Origin: Acetatifactor sp.
GTDB lineage: Bacteria > Bacillota > Clostridia > Lachnospirales > Lachnospiraceae
Assembly: GCA_024693365.1 (NCBI GenBank)
Contig: JAILLF010000005.1
Span: 1 to 48,786, forward strand
Length of the DNA: 48,786 bases
Reading direction: 5' to 3'
Part shown: positions 25,444-34,022 of the stretch, in pieces
Layout of the letters: each line of letters opens with the position of its first letter
Numbering within the stretch: the stretch's first letter is position 1
Position numbers and translations under genes: made by a program
Notes under the pieces: generated by a model
Database searches by the model: none
Seen by the model: the letters and a program-made list of their open reading frames with translations, nothing else
What the model was told of the DNA's origin: nothing

Positions 25444-27525
25444 TTACTGTTCATTTAGTAACAACTGTACTTTACTTTGAATTACGTCGATCACGTCATC
25501 AAGACTTTTTTGATCACTAAAATATCCGTTAGCCTCTGCTAAGATCATATTCATTATGGTCACCTGATCAATATCCGCCACCTCTGCTTTTTCATATAAT
25601 TCCCAGAACCAGTCTACTTCTTCCTCCCCAATGGCCGCATATTCCTTATTTCCTCCTCCCACGGGATAGAACTGTCGACCATTAATGTCCGTAATCTTTT
25701 CAAAAATATCTTGTTCCGTATGGAACCCGGTACTCGTTCCATATCTATATCGCACAAAATACTTTATAAATTCAAATGCCCCCTCCTTATTCCCTGACTG
25801 ACTAAACATCGTAAGAGCATTAAACTCTAAAAGATGTTTCTCACTTCCGTTTTCCGTTGGAAAGCCTTTACACTTTAATGGATCATAAGGATTTCTTCTT
25901 GCAAAAAAGTCTCCCAGCCCACGGAAAGACATACACTTAACGTCCCCACTCTCAGCAGAAATCAATGTTCCTATGTTTTGGTTCACGCTAACGGATTTGA
26001 TCTTTTTTAGCATCTCTCCAAACATTCCGTCATCAAAATGAGCCTTCCTGCCTTTTGGGTCGACGAATTGTTCCAAGCTTCCTTCTAAACAAAACTGAAG
26101 TAAATGAAAATGTCCCATCCAAGATTCTGTTAAGGCATCCGGATGGTCCTCTAACCAATTAAGAAATTCTTCAACCGTCCATCCAGCTTTATTGCCTACC
26201 ATCGACTCATAACCACATAAAGTACGAAACTCTATCATTCGGGGAATGGCATACAATTGATCCTTATAAATTATTTTTGAGAACAAATCCCCCATTATTT
26301 CCTCTCGGAAACCTGTTTTATCCTCATCCAAGTAAGGCGTTAAATTCTCCAAATAGCCTTCCTTTCCAATAGATTTGATCATTGTATCCGGAAGAAACAC
26401 TAGATCTGGCTTGTCCTCCGAAAGCAAAACATAATTCAAATCCCGTTCATATTCTTTTACGCTAACGTGATAGGTCTGGTTTATTTCGTTAAATGAATCA
26501 ATCAGACTGTCTGGGCAATCAAATTCCATTAAACCCGTTGGATCATATATCGTTATTTCTGTTCGCCTTTTGGAAGTTGTTTTTTCCGTATCAAAAAGAA
26601 CCGTTCTGTATGCCCCGTCGGCAAGACTCTTATAAAAAATACCATATTTTCCATTGCTCTTAACAATTGCGATCTCCTCCTTGGAAAAGCTTTCTTCTTC
26701 CGAAAAATCCAATATTTTTTCGTACCCATCAAACTCTTTGTCCAACTCAAAAATGCACTTGTTATTATAAAAAAGTATTTCTCCCTGACACGAGAACAAC
26801 GAACTCCGTGCCGGGACTTCCATACTTTTATCAATTTCCCCGTCCTCATTAAATAAAACTACTTTTCGGACAGTATCTCCTTGCATATTCTTTTCCGCCG
26901 TAACGCAACAGGCCTTTTGATCAACCAAAAACAGACTTAAGAACTGGGCACCTTTTATTCCCTCAAATTTCCTAATTTCTTCATCATTTGAAAACTGATA
27001 CACCCCGTCATGCGTGAGCAGAAATACCGTACCTACGCCATTTATCTGAACAGCTGAAATATGTTCTCCATTGATCTTCTCTTCTGGAAATGAGCGTATG
27101 TCTACGATGTCGCCCTGATCCGTATATCTTTTCAAAACTACCATTTCCTGCTCGTTGTGATCCACAATACATATCAAATCTTTATTGGAATTTGGGTCAT
27201 GATATGCAATGTTTGCCACTGAATATTTGTATTCAATGGATACTCCCGTCTCTTGAAAAAACTCATTCGAAAAAACATTTCCATAATAATATCTAAGATA
27301 CGTTTTCCCATCGACTCCGTTTTCTTCCCTGCTAAAATATACCTTATCAGATGCAAGTAAAAAAATGTCATCTACCCTGTCATTCATTGCAATTCCGCAA
27401 TCGTAAAATTCTTTTACAAATTCCGTCCCCGCATCATCCGAAACAGTTGGATCTCCTGTTTTATTTGAGCAACTACATATTGTGCAAAAGCATAGTGCCA
27501 TCAGTAAAATACGTAATTTATCCAC
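25444..27525 (-). CDS. Orphan extracellular solute-binding lipoprotein with large N-terminal extension
   Basis: About 693 residues. A signal with hydrophobic core (LRILLMALCFCTIC) and a cysteine-rich end (ICSC) suggests a lipoprotein. The first ~330 residues are beta-rich with repeating read-out-like segments (VYFSREENGVDGKTYLRYY, VVLKRYTDQGDIVDIRSF, VFLLTHDGVYQFS), like a propeller. The C-terminal ~360 residues resemble family 1 ABC solute-binding proteins (PDLVFLPDTM, YLENLTPYLDEDK, QLYAIPRMIEF, SGNKEGAFEFIKYFV). GTG at VDKLRI is chosen for signal length and GAGG spacing; ATG at 27576 (AGGA upstream) is the alternative. No permease or ATPase is nearby. It is clearly more AT-rich than its neighbours, which may mean transfer. 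Confidence 0.8.
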   Translation of the reverse strand: MDKLRILLMALCFCTICSCSNKTGDPTVSDDAGTEFVKEFYDCGIAMNDRVDDIFLLASDKVYFSREENGVDGKTYLRYYYGNVFSNEFFQETGVSIEYKYSVANIAYHDPNSNKDLICIVDHNEQEMVVLKRYTDQGDIVDIRSFPEEKINGEHISAVQINGVGTVFLLTHDGVYQFSNDEEIRKFEGIKGAQFLSLFLVDQKACCVTAEKNMQGDTVRKVVLFNEDGEIDKSMEVPARSSLFSCQGEILFYNNKCIFELDKEFDGYEKILDFSEEESFSKEEIAIVKSNGKYGIFYKSLADGAYRTVLFDTEKTTSKRRTEITIYDPTGLMEFDCPDSLIDSFNEINQTYHVSVKEYERDLNYVLLSEDKPDLVFLPDTMIKSIGKEGYLENLTPYLDEDKTGFREEIMGDLFSKIIYKDQLYAIPRMIEFRTLCGYESMVGNKAGWTVEEFLNWLEDHPDALTESWMGHFHLLQFCLEGSLEQFVDPKGRKAHFDDGMFGEMLKKIKSVSVNQNIGTLISAESGDVKCMSFRGLGDFFARRNPYDPLKCKGFPTENGSEKHLLEFNALTMFSQSGNKEGAFEFIKYFVRYRYGTSTGFHTEQDIFEKITDINGRQFYPVGGGNKEYAAIGEEEVDWFWELYEKAEVADIDQVTIMNMILAEANGYFSDQKSLDDVIDVIQSKVQLLLNEQ

Positions 27526-27846
27526 AAAGCCGTCCTCAGAATCTCCGTTTGCATATTTTACCATACTTCTAGTCATAATACATCCTAATATCTTTCCCCT
27601 TCACCTCTTTTCGAGTAGTAGTAATTTTTCATTATCATATGTTTACGCGTAACATAAAATGAACTATATAATAATAGTAGTTGTTTTTGCTTTCATTAGT
27701 ATTGCTCATTTACAAAAACATACCCTTCATTTTCAATGTTTTCTAATAAATCATTTTGAGGTATCATTCGCTGAAAGTCAACTAATTATGGATAAACAAT
27801 GTAAATTTTTGATAAACAACGTGAGTGCATAACGATCAATCATTTT

Positions 27847-27860
27847 TTTAAGCGCTTGAA
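27847..27860. promoter_or_regulatory. Possible catabolite response (cre-like) site overlapping the esterase -35
   Basis: TTAAGCGCTTGAA has the AAGCGCTT core of CcpA operators and overlaps the -35. Repression by good carbon sources would fit a polysaccharide esterase, but the outer bases match only partly. Confidence 0.4.
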
Positions 27861-27884
27861 TATTTTCTCATTTGCTAATATAGT
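27856..27884 (+). promoter_or_regulatory. Sigma-A promoter of the CE1-type esterase
   Basis: TTGAAT, 17-bp spacer, TATAGT, about 40 bp upstream of the ATG. The remainder of the ~400-bp divergent region (27526-27855) is very AT-rich and holds no gene I can support. Confidence 0.75.
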
Positions 27885-27924
27885 GTTATAGTGAAGAAAA
27901 AAACACGGAAGTAAGGAAAAATTT

Positions 27925-29082
27925 ATGAGAAAAAGAATCTTGCTGGAACTGGGAATTCTGGTGACTGCGGGCATGCTCCTTGCAGGATGCGCGGACCAGC
28001 CTTCCACAAATACCACAACGGAAGAGCAAAAGGAGGAAAGTACGATGCAAAATAACCCCATCGATGAGGCAATTGCCTTAGAGACTTCAAAAGTAGACGA
28101 AACGCCTGTAACTGCAGATCAAAAGGAGGAACGCATTCCCACCGCGGAAGTTGGCGACAAGATTCCCGGGAAATACACTGCGCTTCGCGTGACGGAGTGC
28201 GGCAAGATCGAGAAGATCACATACACCTCTTATGATTATTTTGGAAATGGCACGGATGAAGTGGAAAAAGCCGCAAACGTCTATCTGCCCGCCGGCTATG
28301 ATCCTTCCAAGAAATATAACGTGCTCTATCTGATGCACGGGATTGGCGGTGACGAGAATGAATGGGGTATGACCGGAAGCACCTCCCGCGTAAAATGCAT
28401 CATGGACAACCTGAGCTACTATGGCGACGTGGAATCCTTCATCGTCGTGACTCCCAATGGGCGCTCCGCGACAAATCATGCGGCAAACGGATCCGACTAT
28501 AACTCCTTTTATGTTTTCGGGAAAGAGCTTCGTAACGACCTGATGCCTTATATTGAAAGCCATTATTCCACCTATGCAAGCGAGGCTCTGGCACAGGCAG
28601 GCCTTGATGCGATCACTGGTCAAACCGGCGACGCGCAGGCAGACAAGGAAGCCTATGAGGCTCAGAAATCCGCGGCAGACAAAGACTCGATCAACAAGGC
28701 TCTGCAGGATTCCCGCGATCACCGCGCCATGGCCGGCCTCTCCATGGGCGGCATGCAGACCATCAACATAGGAATAGGCGAATGCATTGACCTCATCAGC
28801 TATTTCGGCGCTTTCTCCGCGGCTCCCACCAGCAATCCTGCTGCCACGACCGCTGAGATTCTCAAGGACAATACATTGCCCATCCATTATTTCTACAATA
28901 TTTGTGGCACGGAAGACAACGTCGCTTACTGGGCAGCTTCCGCCGCAGCCAAGAATCTTCCCGCCGTCTGCGACCAGTTCGTCGCTGGTGAAAACTTCAC
29001 TTGGCAGGAGCTCCCCGGCAACCACGATTTCAATATCTGGTATCTTGGCTTCTACAACTTCGCCCAGATTGCATTCAAATAA
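27925..29082 (+). CDS. Secreted alpha/beta-hydrolase esterase, CE1-like (feruloyl/acetyl-xylan esterase type), lipoprotein
   Basis: 385 residues. Lipoprotein signal ending LLAGC (Cys22), then a ~65-residue Thr/Glu-rich linker, then an esterase fold: KKYNVLYLMHGIGGDENEW (oxyanion region), GLSMGGMQT with the nucleophile Ser, and GNHDFNIW with the catalytic His. This is the pattern of CE1 esterases that remove ferulate or acetate from xylan. An insertion of about 45 residues rich in Ala, Gln and Lys (TGQTGDAQADKEAYEAQKSA) precedes the nucleophile. Own sigma-A promoter with a cre-like site. Probably cooperates with the GH10 xylanase 6 kb away. Confidence 0.88.
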   Translation: MRKRILLELGILVTAGMLLAGCADQPSTNTTTEEQKEESTMQNNPIDEAIALETSKVDETPVTADQKEERIPTAEVGDKIPGKYTALRVTECGKIEKITYTSYDYFGNGTDEVEKAANVYLPAGYDPSKKYNVLYLMHGIGGDENEWGMTGSTSRVKCIMDNLSYYGDVESFIVVTPNGRSATNHAANGSDYNSFYVFGKELRNDLMPYIESHYSTYASEALAQAGLDAITGQTGDAQADKEAYEAQKSAADKDSINKALQDSRDHRAMAGLSMGGMQTINIGIGECIDLISYFGAFSAAPTSNPAATTAEILKDNTLPIHYFYNICGTEDNVAYWAASAAAKNLPAVCDQFVAGENFTWQELPGNHDFNIWYLGFYNFAQIAFK

Positions 29083-29087
29083 ATCAA

Positions 29088-29339
29088 AACGTGTCTACTG
29101 ACACGTTAGGAAACTTGACATGGAACATACTCGAGGGGATGGCTTGAATAGTATCCCTCAGGCATGTGTGCCAAGCGTCGGTACTTAGGTGGCGTATACG
29201 AGCGAATCTGTCGCGTGTGACGGATTCGCTCGTGACACCTTAGTACCGATACGCTGCACTCATAGCGCGAGCGTGCCTGAGGATACTATCAAGCCTCGGC
29301 CCCGAGTTTATTCGGTTGCTAACGTGTCAGTAGACACGT
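29088..29339. repeat. ~250-bp near-complete hairpin element between convergent genes
   Basis: Terminal inverted repeats of ~22 bp (left AACGTGTCTACTGACACGTT, right AACGTGTCAGTAGACACGT) are themselves palindromic. Inside, GGCTTGAATAGTATCCCTC pairs with GAGGATACTATCAAGCC, GGTACTTAGGTG with CACCTTAGTACC, and ACGAGCGAATCTG with CGGATTCGCTCGT at the centre near 29210. No coding capacity. It has the look of a MITE or bacterial long-hairpin intergenic repeat and starts 6 bp after the esterase stop. Confidence 0.9.
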
Positions 29340-29356
29340 CCCCGTGACACGTTTTT
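29321..29356. repeat. Single copy of the dispersed ~33-bp palindromic repeat
   Basis: AACGTGTCAGTAGACACGT then CCCCGTGACACGTTTTT. Thirty bases match the reverse of 22243-22275 exactly. It forms the right end of the 250-bp hairpin and ends at the DUF4026 gene stop. Confidence 0.92.
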
Positions 29357-29359
29357 CGC

Positions 29360-30601
29360 TTACAGCAAATAAGCATCATCCGGCGAGATCCGGCATTCCT
29401 TCGTAAACACAAGCCAGTCCGTCACGTCATCGAAGGAGTAGGTACCGACGTCACCCTCCTTCATGCCTGAGACATAATAGGGTTCCTGCGTCAGGACTGC
29501 CGTGATCTTGTTCCCGTCTATCTCCTTGACCTCAAACCAAACGTGCTCCCGCTTTGATCCGGAGTTGTCCTCGTCCCAATAGTTTTGATCCGTGGTCAAT
29601 CCGATCTTCGCAAGCACAACATTATCCTTATTCTCAAAGCCCTTCACCATGTACTCCATGCGTTCCCTTGCGAGTCTGCTCATTCTCTCCGTCTCAGCCG
29701 TTGAGATATAGAACATGGGGTTCCTCTTCAAGTGCTCGTCATAGATCTGTACGGGCGAATAATTTCTGTTTTCCTCGTCCTGCGGGGAACGATACGCCAT
29801 GACAACGTAAGTATCCTCCGAATGTACTTCATCCTCCTCACGATCCTCCGCCACGCCAAGCGTTGCCTGCGGATAGTGCTCCAGCGCCTCCTTCCAAGGC
29901 ACGGCCGTCACTACCAGATACATATTCTGCGCAAGCTGTGCCACAAACGTTGCATCTCCGGGCTTTATCGGCTCCTTCGCCTCGATCATGCGATAGGCCA
30001 GCGTCTCAATGATATGATAATGGTCGTTCGAACTCTCGTTGTTGGAATACAAAATCTCCAGTTCATACAAGCCGCAACGCTTTAGGCCATGCGTATGAAG
30101 CCAGAGCTCCTCTGACTCCGTACTGATTGCCTGCACGGTAAAAAGATACTTCGGCGAAGGCAGCACGGAAGATCTCGCCGTGAGCTCCACCCATCTTCCC
30201 GACAAAAGCTTCTCGGAAGGGCAATCCAGCACCGCAAGCTTTTCCGGGATCATGGCATCGATCAGACGAAGCTGGTCATAATAACACTGTCTGCAGTCGC
30301 CTTCATAGATCATGTTCATGCTGAGTCCGCGCTTTACCGCATCGATCTGCTTGATCTCCTCCTCCGAAAACTGATGTCCCATGCGAACAAACCCCGGAAT
30401 CTCAACGTCCGTTGGCGCCACCCAGATCCGATAAGGTCTCTCGTCGATCTTGAGATCAATCTCCACGCCGCGCTTTTCATCAAAGCCCGCCCTCTCGACA
30501 ACAATATTCTCCTTCTCCTTCATATTAACAAAAAAAGCCTTCGGATCGTTTATCAGCTCCGGATCCTTCGGAATAATGATCATGTAGGAATCTTCCTGCA
30601 T
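29360..30601 (-). CDS. DUF4026 protein with C-terminal DUF2314-like domain
   Basis: 413 residues, soluble, no signal peptide. The N-terminal part (MQEDSYMIIIPKDPELIN, then PYRIWVAPTDVEIPGFVRMG) matches DUF4026; the last ~75 residues (HVWFEVKEIDGNKITAVLT, YYVSGMKEGDVGTYSFDDVT) have the DUF2314 pattern. Neither has a known function. GGAGGGAAAGCG before the ATG at MQEDSY fixes the start, six codons inside the maximal frame. It is followed (40 bp earlier in transcription) by proA, but a link to proline synthesis is not suggested by content. Cysteines at DCRQCYY may be structural. Confidence 0.75.
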   Translation of the reverse strand: MQEDSYMIIIPKDPELINDPKAFFVNMKEKENIVVERAGFDEKRGVEIDLKIDERPYRIWVAPTDVEIPGFVRMGHQFSEEEIKQIDAVKRGLSMNMIYEGDCRQCYYDQLRLIDAMIPEKLAVLDCPSEKLLSGRWVELTARSSVLPSPKYLFTVQAISTESEELWLHTHGLKRCGLYELEILYSNNESSNDHYHIIETLAYRMIEAKEPIKPGDATFVAQLAQNMYLVVTAVPWKEALEHYPQATLGVAEDREEDEVHSEDTYVVMAYRSPQDEENRNYSPVQIYDEHLKRNPMFYISTAETERMSRLARERMEYMVKGFENKDNVVLAKIGLTTDQNYWDEDNSGSKREHVWFEVKEIDGNKITAVLTQEPYYVSGMKEGDVGTYSFDDVTDWLVFTKECRISPDDAYLL

Positions 30602-30658
30602 CGCTTTCCCTCCTGTCACTTTCTTGGATAATTCCGCCCCGCCCGAGGGGAATTTATT

Positions 30659-32041
30659 TTAGAAGTCCCTGTGATGGAACTGCTTCTTACCGGACACATA
30701 GTCCCCAACCAGCTGTCCGTTTCCGATCAGGCGGTATTTGTAGGTTACCAGGCCCTCCAGGCCAACTGGACCTCTTGCGTGAAGCTTTCCCGTGCTGACG
30801 CCCACCTCGGCGCCAAAGCCATAGCGGAAACCGTCCGCAAAGCGAGTGGAACAATTGCGGTATACGCCCGCGGAATCCACCATTTGCAGGAAATATTCCG
30901 CCGCAGCGTCATCCTCCGTGAGAATGCAATCCGTGTGGTGCGAACCAAACTTATTAACGTGATCCGCTGCCTCTGCAACGTCCTCCACGAGCTTTAAGGA
31001 GATGATCAGGTCCGTATATTCCGTGGCGAAATCCTCCTCGCCCATAACCTCAACGTCATAAGCTCCCGCGTCAATCAAGCTTTCCCCTGCGTTTTGGCAA
31101 GTCACGTCAACCCCCGCACCTGCCTTCTGCCCGCCAAGCTTCCCTGCTGCCTGCAGTACTTTCACCAGCTCTGCCACTTCCTTCGTTCCGCGGAGCTTCA
31201 CGCCCTTTGCGACCAGCGCCTCCAGCACGACGGGCAGCGCGTCTGCCGCGATCTTTCTGTTCACAAGCAGCGTCTCAACGGCATTACATACCGCCGGGTA
31301 CTGCGTCTTTGCATCAACAATAACGGGAACGGACTTGGCCAGATCCGCCTTCTCATCCAGATAGATATGGCAAATTCCGGCTGCATGCCCCATCACGGGA
31401 ATGTTCGTGTTGTCCATAATGTATTGCACAAATTGATTCGAACCTCTCGGGATCAAAAGATCCACGTCGCCCTGACACTTCAAGAGCTCGTCAATCTCAT
31501 TGTGAAGCTCCACCTGCAGAAGGCAACTCTCGGGAAGACCCGCTGCCACTGCCGCGCCGTGCACAAGCCCAAACAGGATCTTATTCGTCCGCGCCGTCTC
31601 CTTGCCGCCCTTTAAGATCGCACAGTTGCCGCTCTTGATGCAGAGCGCGGAAATCTGGATCAGCGCATCCGGTCTTGCCTCAAAAATAACGCCAATCACG
31701 CCGATGGGCACGGAAACGCGTTGCAAAACAAGGCCCTCGTCCAACTCTCTTCTCAGCGTCACCTTTCCCACGGGATCCTCCAGTCCAATCATCTGACGAA
31801 TGCCTGCAATGGCATCCCGCAGCTTATTCTCATCAAATTTCAGGCGCTTTATCACGGCCTTCGCCACGTTTGCATCCTCAGCAGCCTGTACGTCTGCCGC
31901 ATTCTCCCGGAAGATCGCGTCCCGGTTCTCCTCCAGGGTTTCTATGATCTTTGCCAGTGCCGCATTCCTTGTCTCCTCAGACGCTGCCGCCATGTGCGGT
32001 GCCGCCAGCTTCATCTTTCTTGCTTCTTCCCTAACAACCAT
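30659..32041 (-). CDS. proA: Glutamate-5-semialdehyde dehydrogenase (gamma-glutamyl phosphate reductase)
   Basis: Second step of proline synthesis: NADPH-dependent reduction of gamma-glutamyl phosphate to glutamate semialdehyde. ALDH-fold enzyme with VPIGVIGVIFEARPDALIQI, SGNCAILKGGKE, LLIPRGSNQFVQYI and YPAVCNAVETLL holding the catalytic Cys; FRYGFGAEVGVSTGKLHARGP is the proA signature. 460 residues against a usual ~415-420; the extra length comes from an Ala/Gly-rich insertion around KLGGQKAGAGVDVTCQN. No proB next to it, so proline genes are split in this genome. Own promoter upstream. Confidence 0.96.
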   Translation of the reverse strand: MVVREEARKMKLAAPHMAAASEETRNAALAKIIETLEENRDAIFRENAADVQAAEDANVAKAVIKRLKFDENKLRDAIAGIRQMIGLEDPVGKVTLRRELDEGLVLQRVSVPIGVIGVIFEARPDALIQISALCIKSGNCAILKGGKETARTNKILFGLVHGAAVAAGLPESCLLQVELHNEIDELLKCQGDVDLLIPRGSNQFVQYIMDNTNIPVMGHAAGICHIYLDEKADLAKSVPVIVDAKTQYPAVCNAVETLLVNRKIAADALPVVLEALVAKGVKLRGTKEVAELVKVLQAAGKLGGQKAGAGVDVTCQNAGESLIDAGAYDVEVMGEEDFATEYTDLIISLKLVEDVAEAADHVNKFGSHHTDCILTEDDAAAEYFLQMVDSAGVYRNCSTRFADGFRYGFGAEVGVSTGKLHARGPVGLEGLVTYKYRLIGNGQLVGDYVSGKKQFHHRDF

Positions 32042-32121
32042 AACCTTCTGCTCCTCCTGCCATGTCTAAGTCCCGGACCCTTCATCGGTTCCCTTCTCCA
32101 TAACGTTTCGTAATTGAACTA

Positions 32122-32150
32122 AGTATAATCGCCAGCTTTCCTTTTGTCCA
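32122..32150 (-). promoter_or_regulatory. Sigma-A promoter of proA
   Basis: Minus strand TGGACA, 17-bp spacer, TATACT, between the response regulator stop and the proA start. It separates proA from the ABC/two-component operon. Confidence 0.7.
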
Positions 32151-32212
32151 CCATTTTCTCAGCTGAATTCGCCGTGAGTTTCCACTCTGCCGTGCGCTTC
32201 CCTTTATCGTTC

Positions 32213-32857
32213 TTACGCCTTCTTCCCTGTCAGGTAATACACGGCCAGCGCCGTCCTGTGGGAGAGATTCTCCTTCGAAAGGATCGTCGTGATATAATTC
32301 TTCACGGTTCCCTCAGATATATACAGCCGTGCCGCGATCTCCTTATTCGAGAGCCCGTCCGCAACAGCCTTAATGATCTCCAGCTCCCGCTCCGAATATC
32401 CCGAGGCGTCAAACCCGCCGCCAAACTCCTTTGCCCCGGAGATCGCGCCCTTCGCCAGCGACTCCAGCATCTTCTCCTCCATGACACCGGTTCCCTGATA
32501 CACGGACTTGATCATCTGTTTCAAATGTTCCGGCGTGTGATTCTTGATAAGATACCCCTTCGCGCCGTTTTGCAACGCCTTTTGCACCAGCTGATCATCA
32601 TCAAACGTCGTCAGGATGAGCACCTTCCCCAAGTCCCGTTCCACGATCAGCTTCGTCGCCTCAATGCCATCCATCTCCGGCATCTGAATGTCCATCAGAA
32701 TCACGTCAGGATGCGTTTCCTTTGCAAGCCGCACGGCCTCGCGCCCGTTCGCCGCACAGCCCAGCACCTCAAAATCCTCATCCACCTCAAGGATGATCTT
32801 CATCCCATCCCTCACAAAATCACTGTCATCCGCAATAATTACTTTTATCCTGTCCAT
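32213..32857 (-). CDS. NarL/LuxR-family response regulator
   Basis: 214 residues: receiver domain with acidic pocket ADDS, phospho-acceptor Asp56 in ILMDIQMPEMDG, switch Thr in LTTFDDD and Lys in GAKGYLIKN; then a LuxR-type helix-turn-helix (YSERELEIIKAVADGLSNKE, IAARLYISEGTVKNYITTIL). AAGGAGG directly after the kinase stop precedes its ATG, 12 bp downstream of the kinase. The output is most likely control of its own ABC exporter operon in response to an envelope signal (inference from context). Confidence 0.96.
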   Translation of the reverse strand: MDRIKVIIADDSDFVRDGMKIILEVDEDFEVLGCAANGREAVRLAKETHPDVILMDIQMPEMDGIEATKLIVERDLGKVLILTTFDDDQLVQKALQNGAKGYLIKNHTPEHLKQMIKSVYQGTGVMEEKMLESLAKGAISGAKEFGGGFDASGYSERELEIIKAVADGLSNKEIAARLYISEGTVKNYITTILSKENLSHRTALAVYYLTGKKA

Positions 32858-32869
32858 CCACGCGCCTCC

Positions 32870-34009
32870 TTAGAATGGCAACAGCATGTTTACCGTAAAT
32901 CCCGGGTATGTCTCAAAGCTGATGGTTCCCCCCGCTTCTCTCACGCGTCTTCTCATCCCGGCGATGCCCATGCCTTCCTTGATCTCGCTGCAACCTTTTC
33001 CGTCATCCGAAATGCTGCACCGGATCATCTGGTTCATCACGACGATCCTCATCTCAATCTTCTTACACTTCGCATATTTCATGGCATTGGTTACGGCCTC
33101 GAACGCATTGTCCAAAAGGATCTCCCATGCTCCCTCCGGCACGAGCGATGCGTCGCCCTCCGTCTCGAGCGTGGCCTCCACGCCCTTTTGATTACAATCC
33201 TCGCAAAGCTTATAGAGCTGGAGCAGCGCCAATTCCTTCTTCTCCGGCCGTTCCTTCCGGAGAATCCCGCGGATCTCATCCATGGAAACGCGAAGCTGAT
33301 CGATCACGGCCTGGGTCATGGTCCCTGCCTTCTCCGGGTCCTTTTTCATCAACAGCTTGATCGCTTCCAGCTGATAGATGGAACCGTTGATGCCGTGTCC
33401 CAGCTTATCATGCAAGGTCTGGGACAGGCTCGCGCGGTCCTCCAGAATCTGGTTTTCCGCCTTTAACATGTTCCTTTGCAGCTGCGCCTTCGTCTCAAAT
33501 TCCTTTTGGTACATGTCTTTCTTTAGGCGTTGCTCCAGCATGGTATCCTCCATGGTCTGCCTGCGATAGGTCTGTACGATAAAGTCATGTTGGAAATAGC
33601 AGATCATGGTCAGTACCAGCAAAAGACACTTCGCAAGTGTTTCCAGGGGACTTGGCTGCAACGTCAGAACCAATGGCAGAAAATACCAAAACGGCGCAAC
33701 GTCAAACCGCTCTTTCAGGTAGGATAAAACCTCATACGCCATAAAGTACGTGAGTAGAAAATAAGCGTTTCCGCCGATGGCCAGGATCACGCAGGTGAAT
33801 GCCGTCCCCAGCAGCAAAAACGCCCCCTTTTTCCAATCATTAAACAGTTCCTTCAGCGAGATCACGCCAATAAAAAGCGCAAGAAGCAAAAGCATCGTCA
33901 CCGATGCCTCTGCTTCTTCCATCCGATATGTGAGTCCGTACAGGCTAAAGCAAAGCAGTAAAGCTATGCGGACTGCCAAAAAATAAGATTCCTTCAGCCT
34001 TTTTCCCAC
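32870..34009 (-). CDS. Sensor histidine kinase, HisKA_3/LiaS-DesK type
   Basis: 379 residues. The N-terminal ~150 residues hold five to six membrane helices with almost no extracellular sensor domain, as in intramembrane-sensing kinases. A linker helix leads to the dimerisation box SLSQTLHDKLGHGINGSIYQ with the phospho-His, then the ATPase domain: N box LLDNAFEAVTNAMKYAKC, G box SDDGKGC and GMGIAGMRRRVREAGG. The start codon appears to be GTG with GGGGGCGACC before it. 13 bp after the upstream permease. Such kinases often pair with ABC-2 exporters and respond to antimicrobial peptides. Confidence 0.94.
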   Translation of the reverse strand: MGKRLKESYFLAVRIALLLCFSLYGLTYRMEEAEASVTMLLLLALFIGVISLKELFNDWKKGAFLLLGTAFTCVILAIGGNAYFLLTYFMAYEVLSYLKERFDVAPFWYFLPLVLTLQPSPLETLAKCLLLVLTMICYFQHDFIVQTYRRQTMEDTMLEQRLKKDMYQKEFETKAQLQRNMLKAENQILEDRASLSQTLHDKLGHGINGSIYQLEAIKLLMKKDPEKAGTMTQAVIDQLRVSMDEIRGILRKERPEKKELALLQLYKLCEDCNQKGVEATLETEGDASLVPEGAWEILLDNAFEAVTNAMKYAKCKKIEMRIVVMNQMIRCSISDDGKGCSEIKEGMGIAGMRRRVREAGGTISFETYPGFTVNMLLPF

Positions 34010-34022
34010 GGTCGCCCCCGCA

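Noticed and set aside
25444..27525. Sugar ABC importer locus
   Set aside because: Only the binding protein is present; no permease or ATPase genes adjoin it.
32144..33466. A 440-codon open frame on the plus strand over the two-component genes
   Set aside because: It is a shadow of the kinase and regulator genes, whose domains are clear; it has no ribosome site and an Arg/His/Leu-rich, protein-unlike composition.
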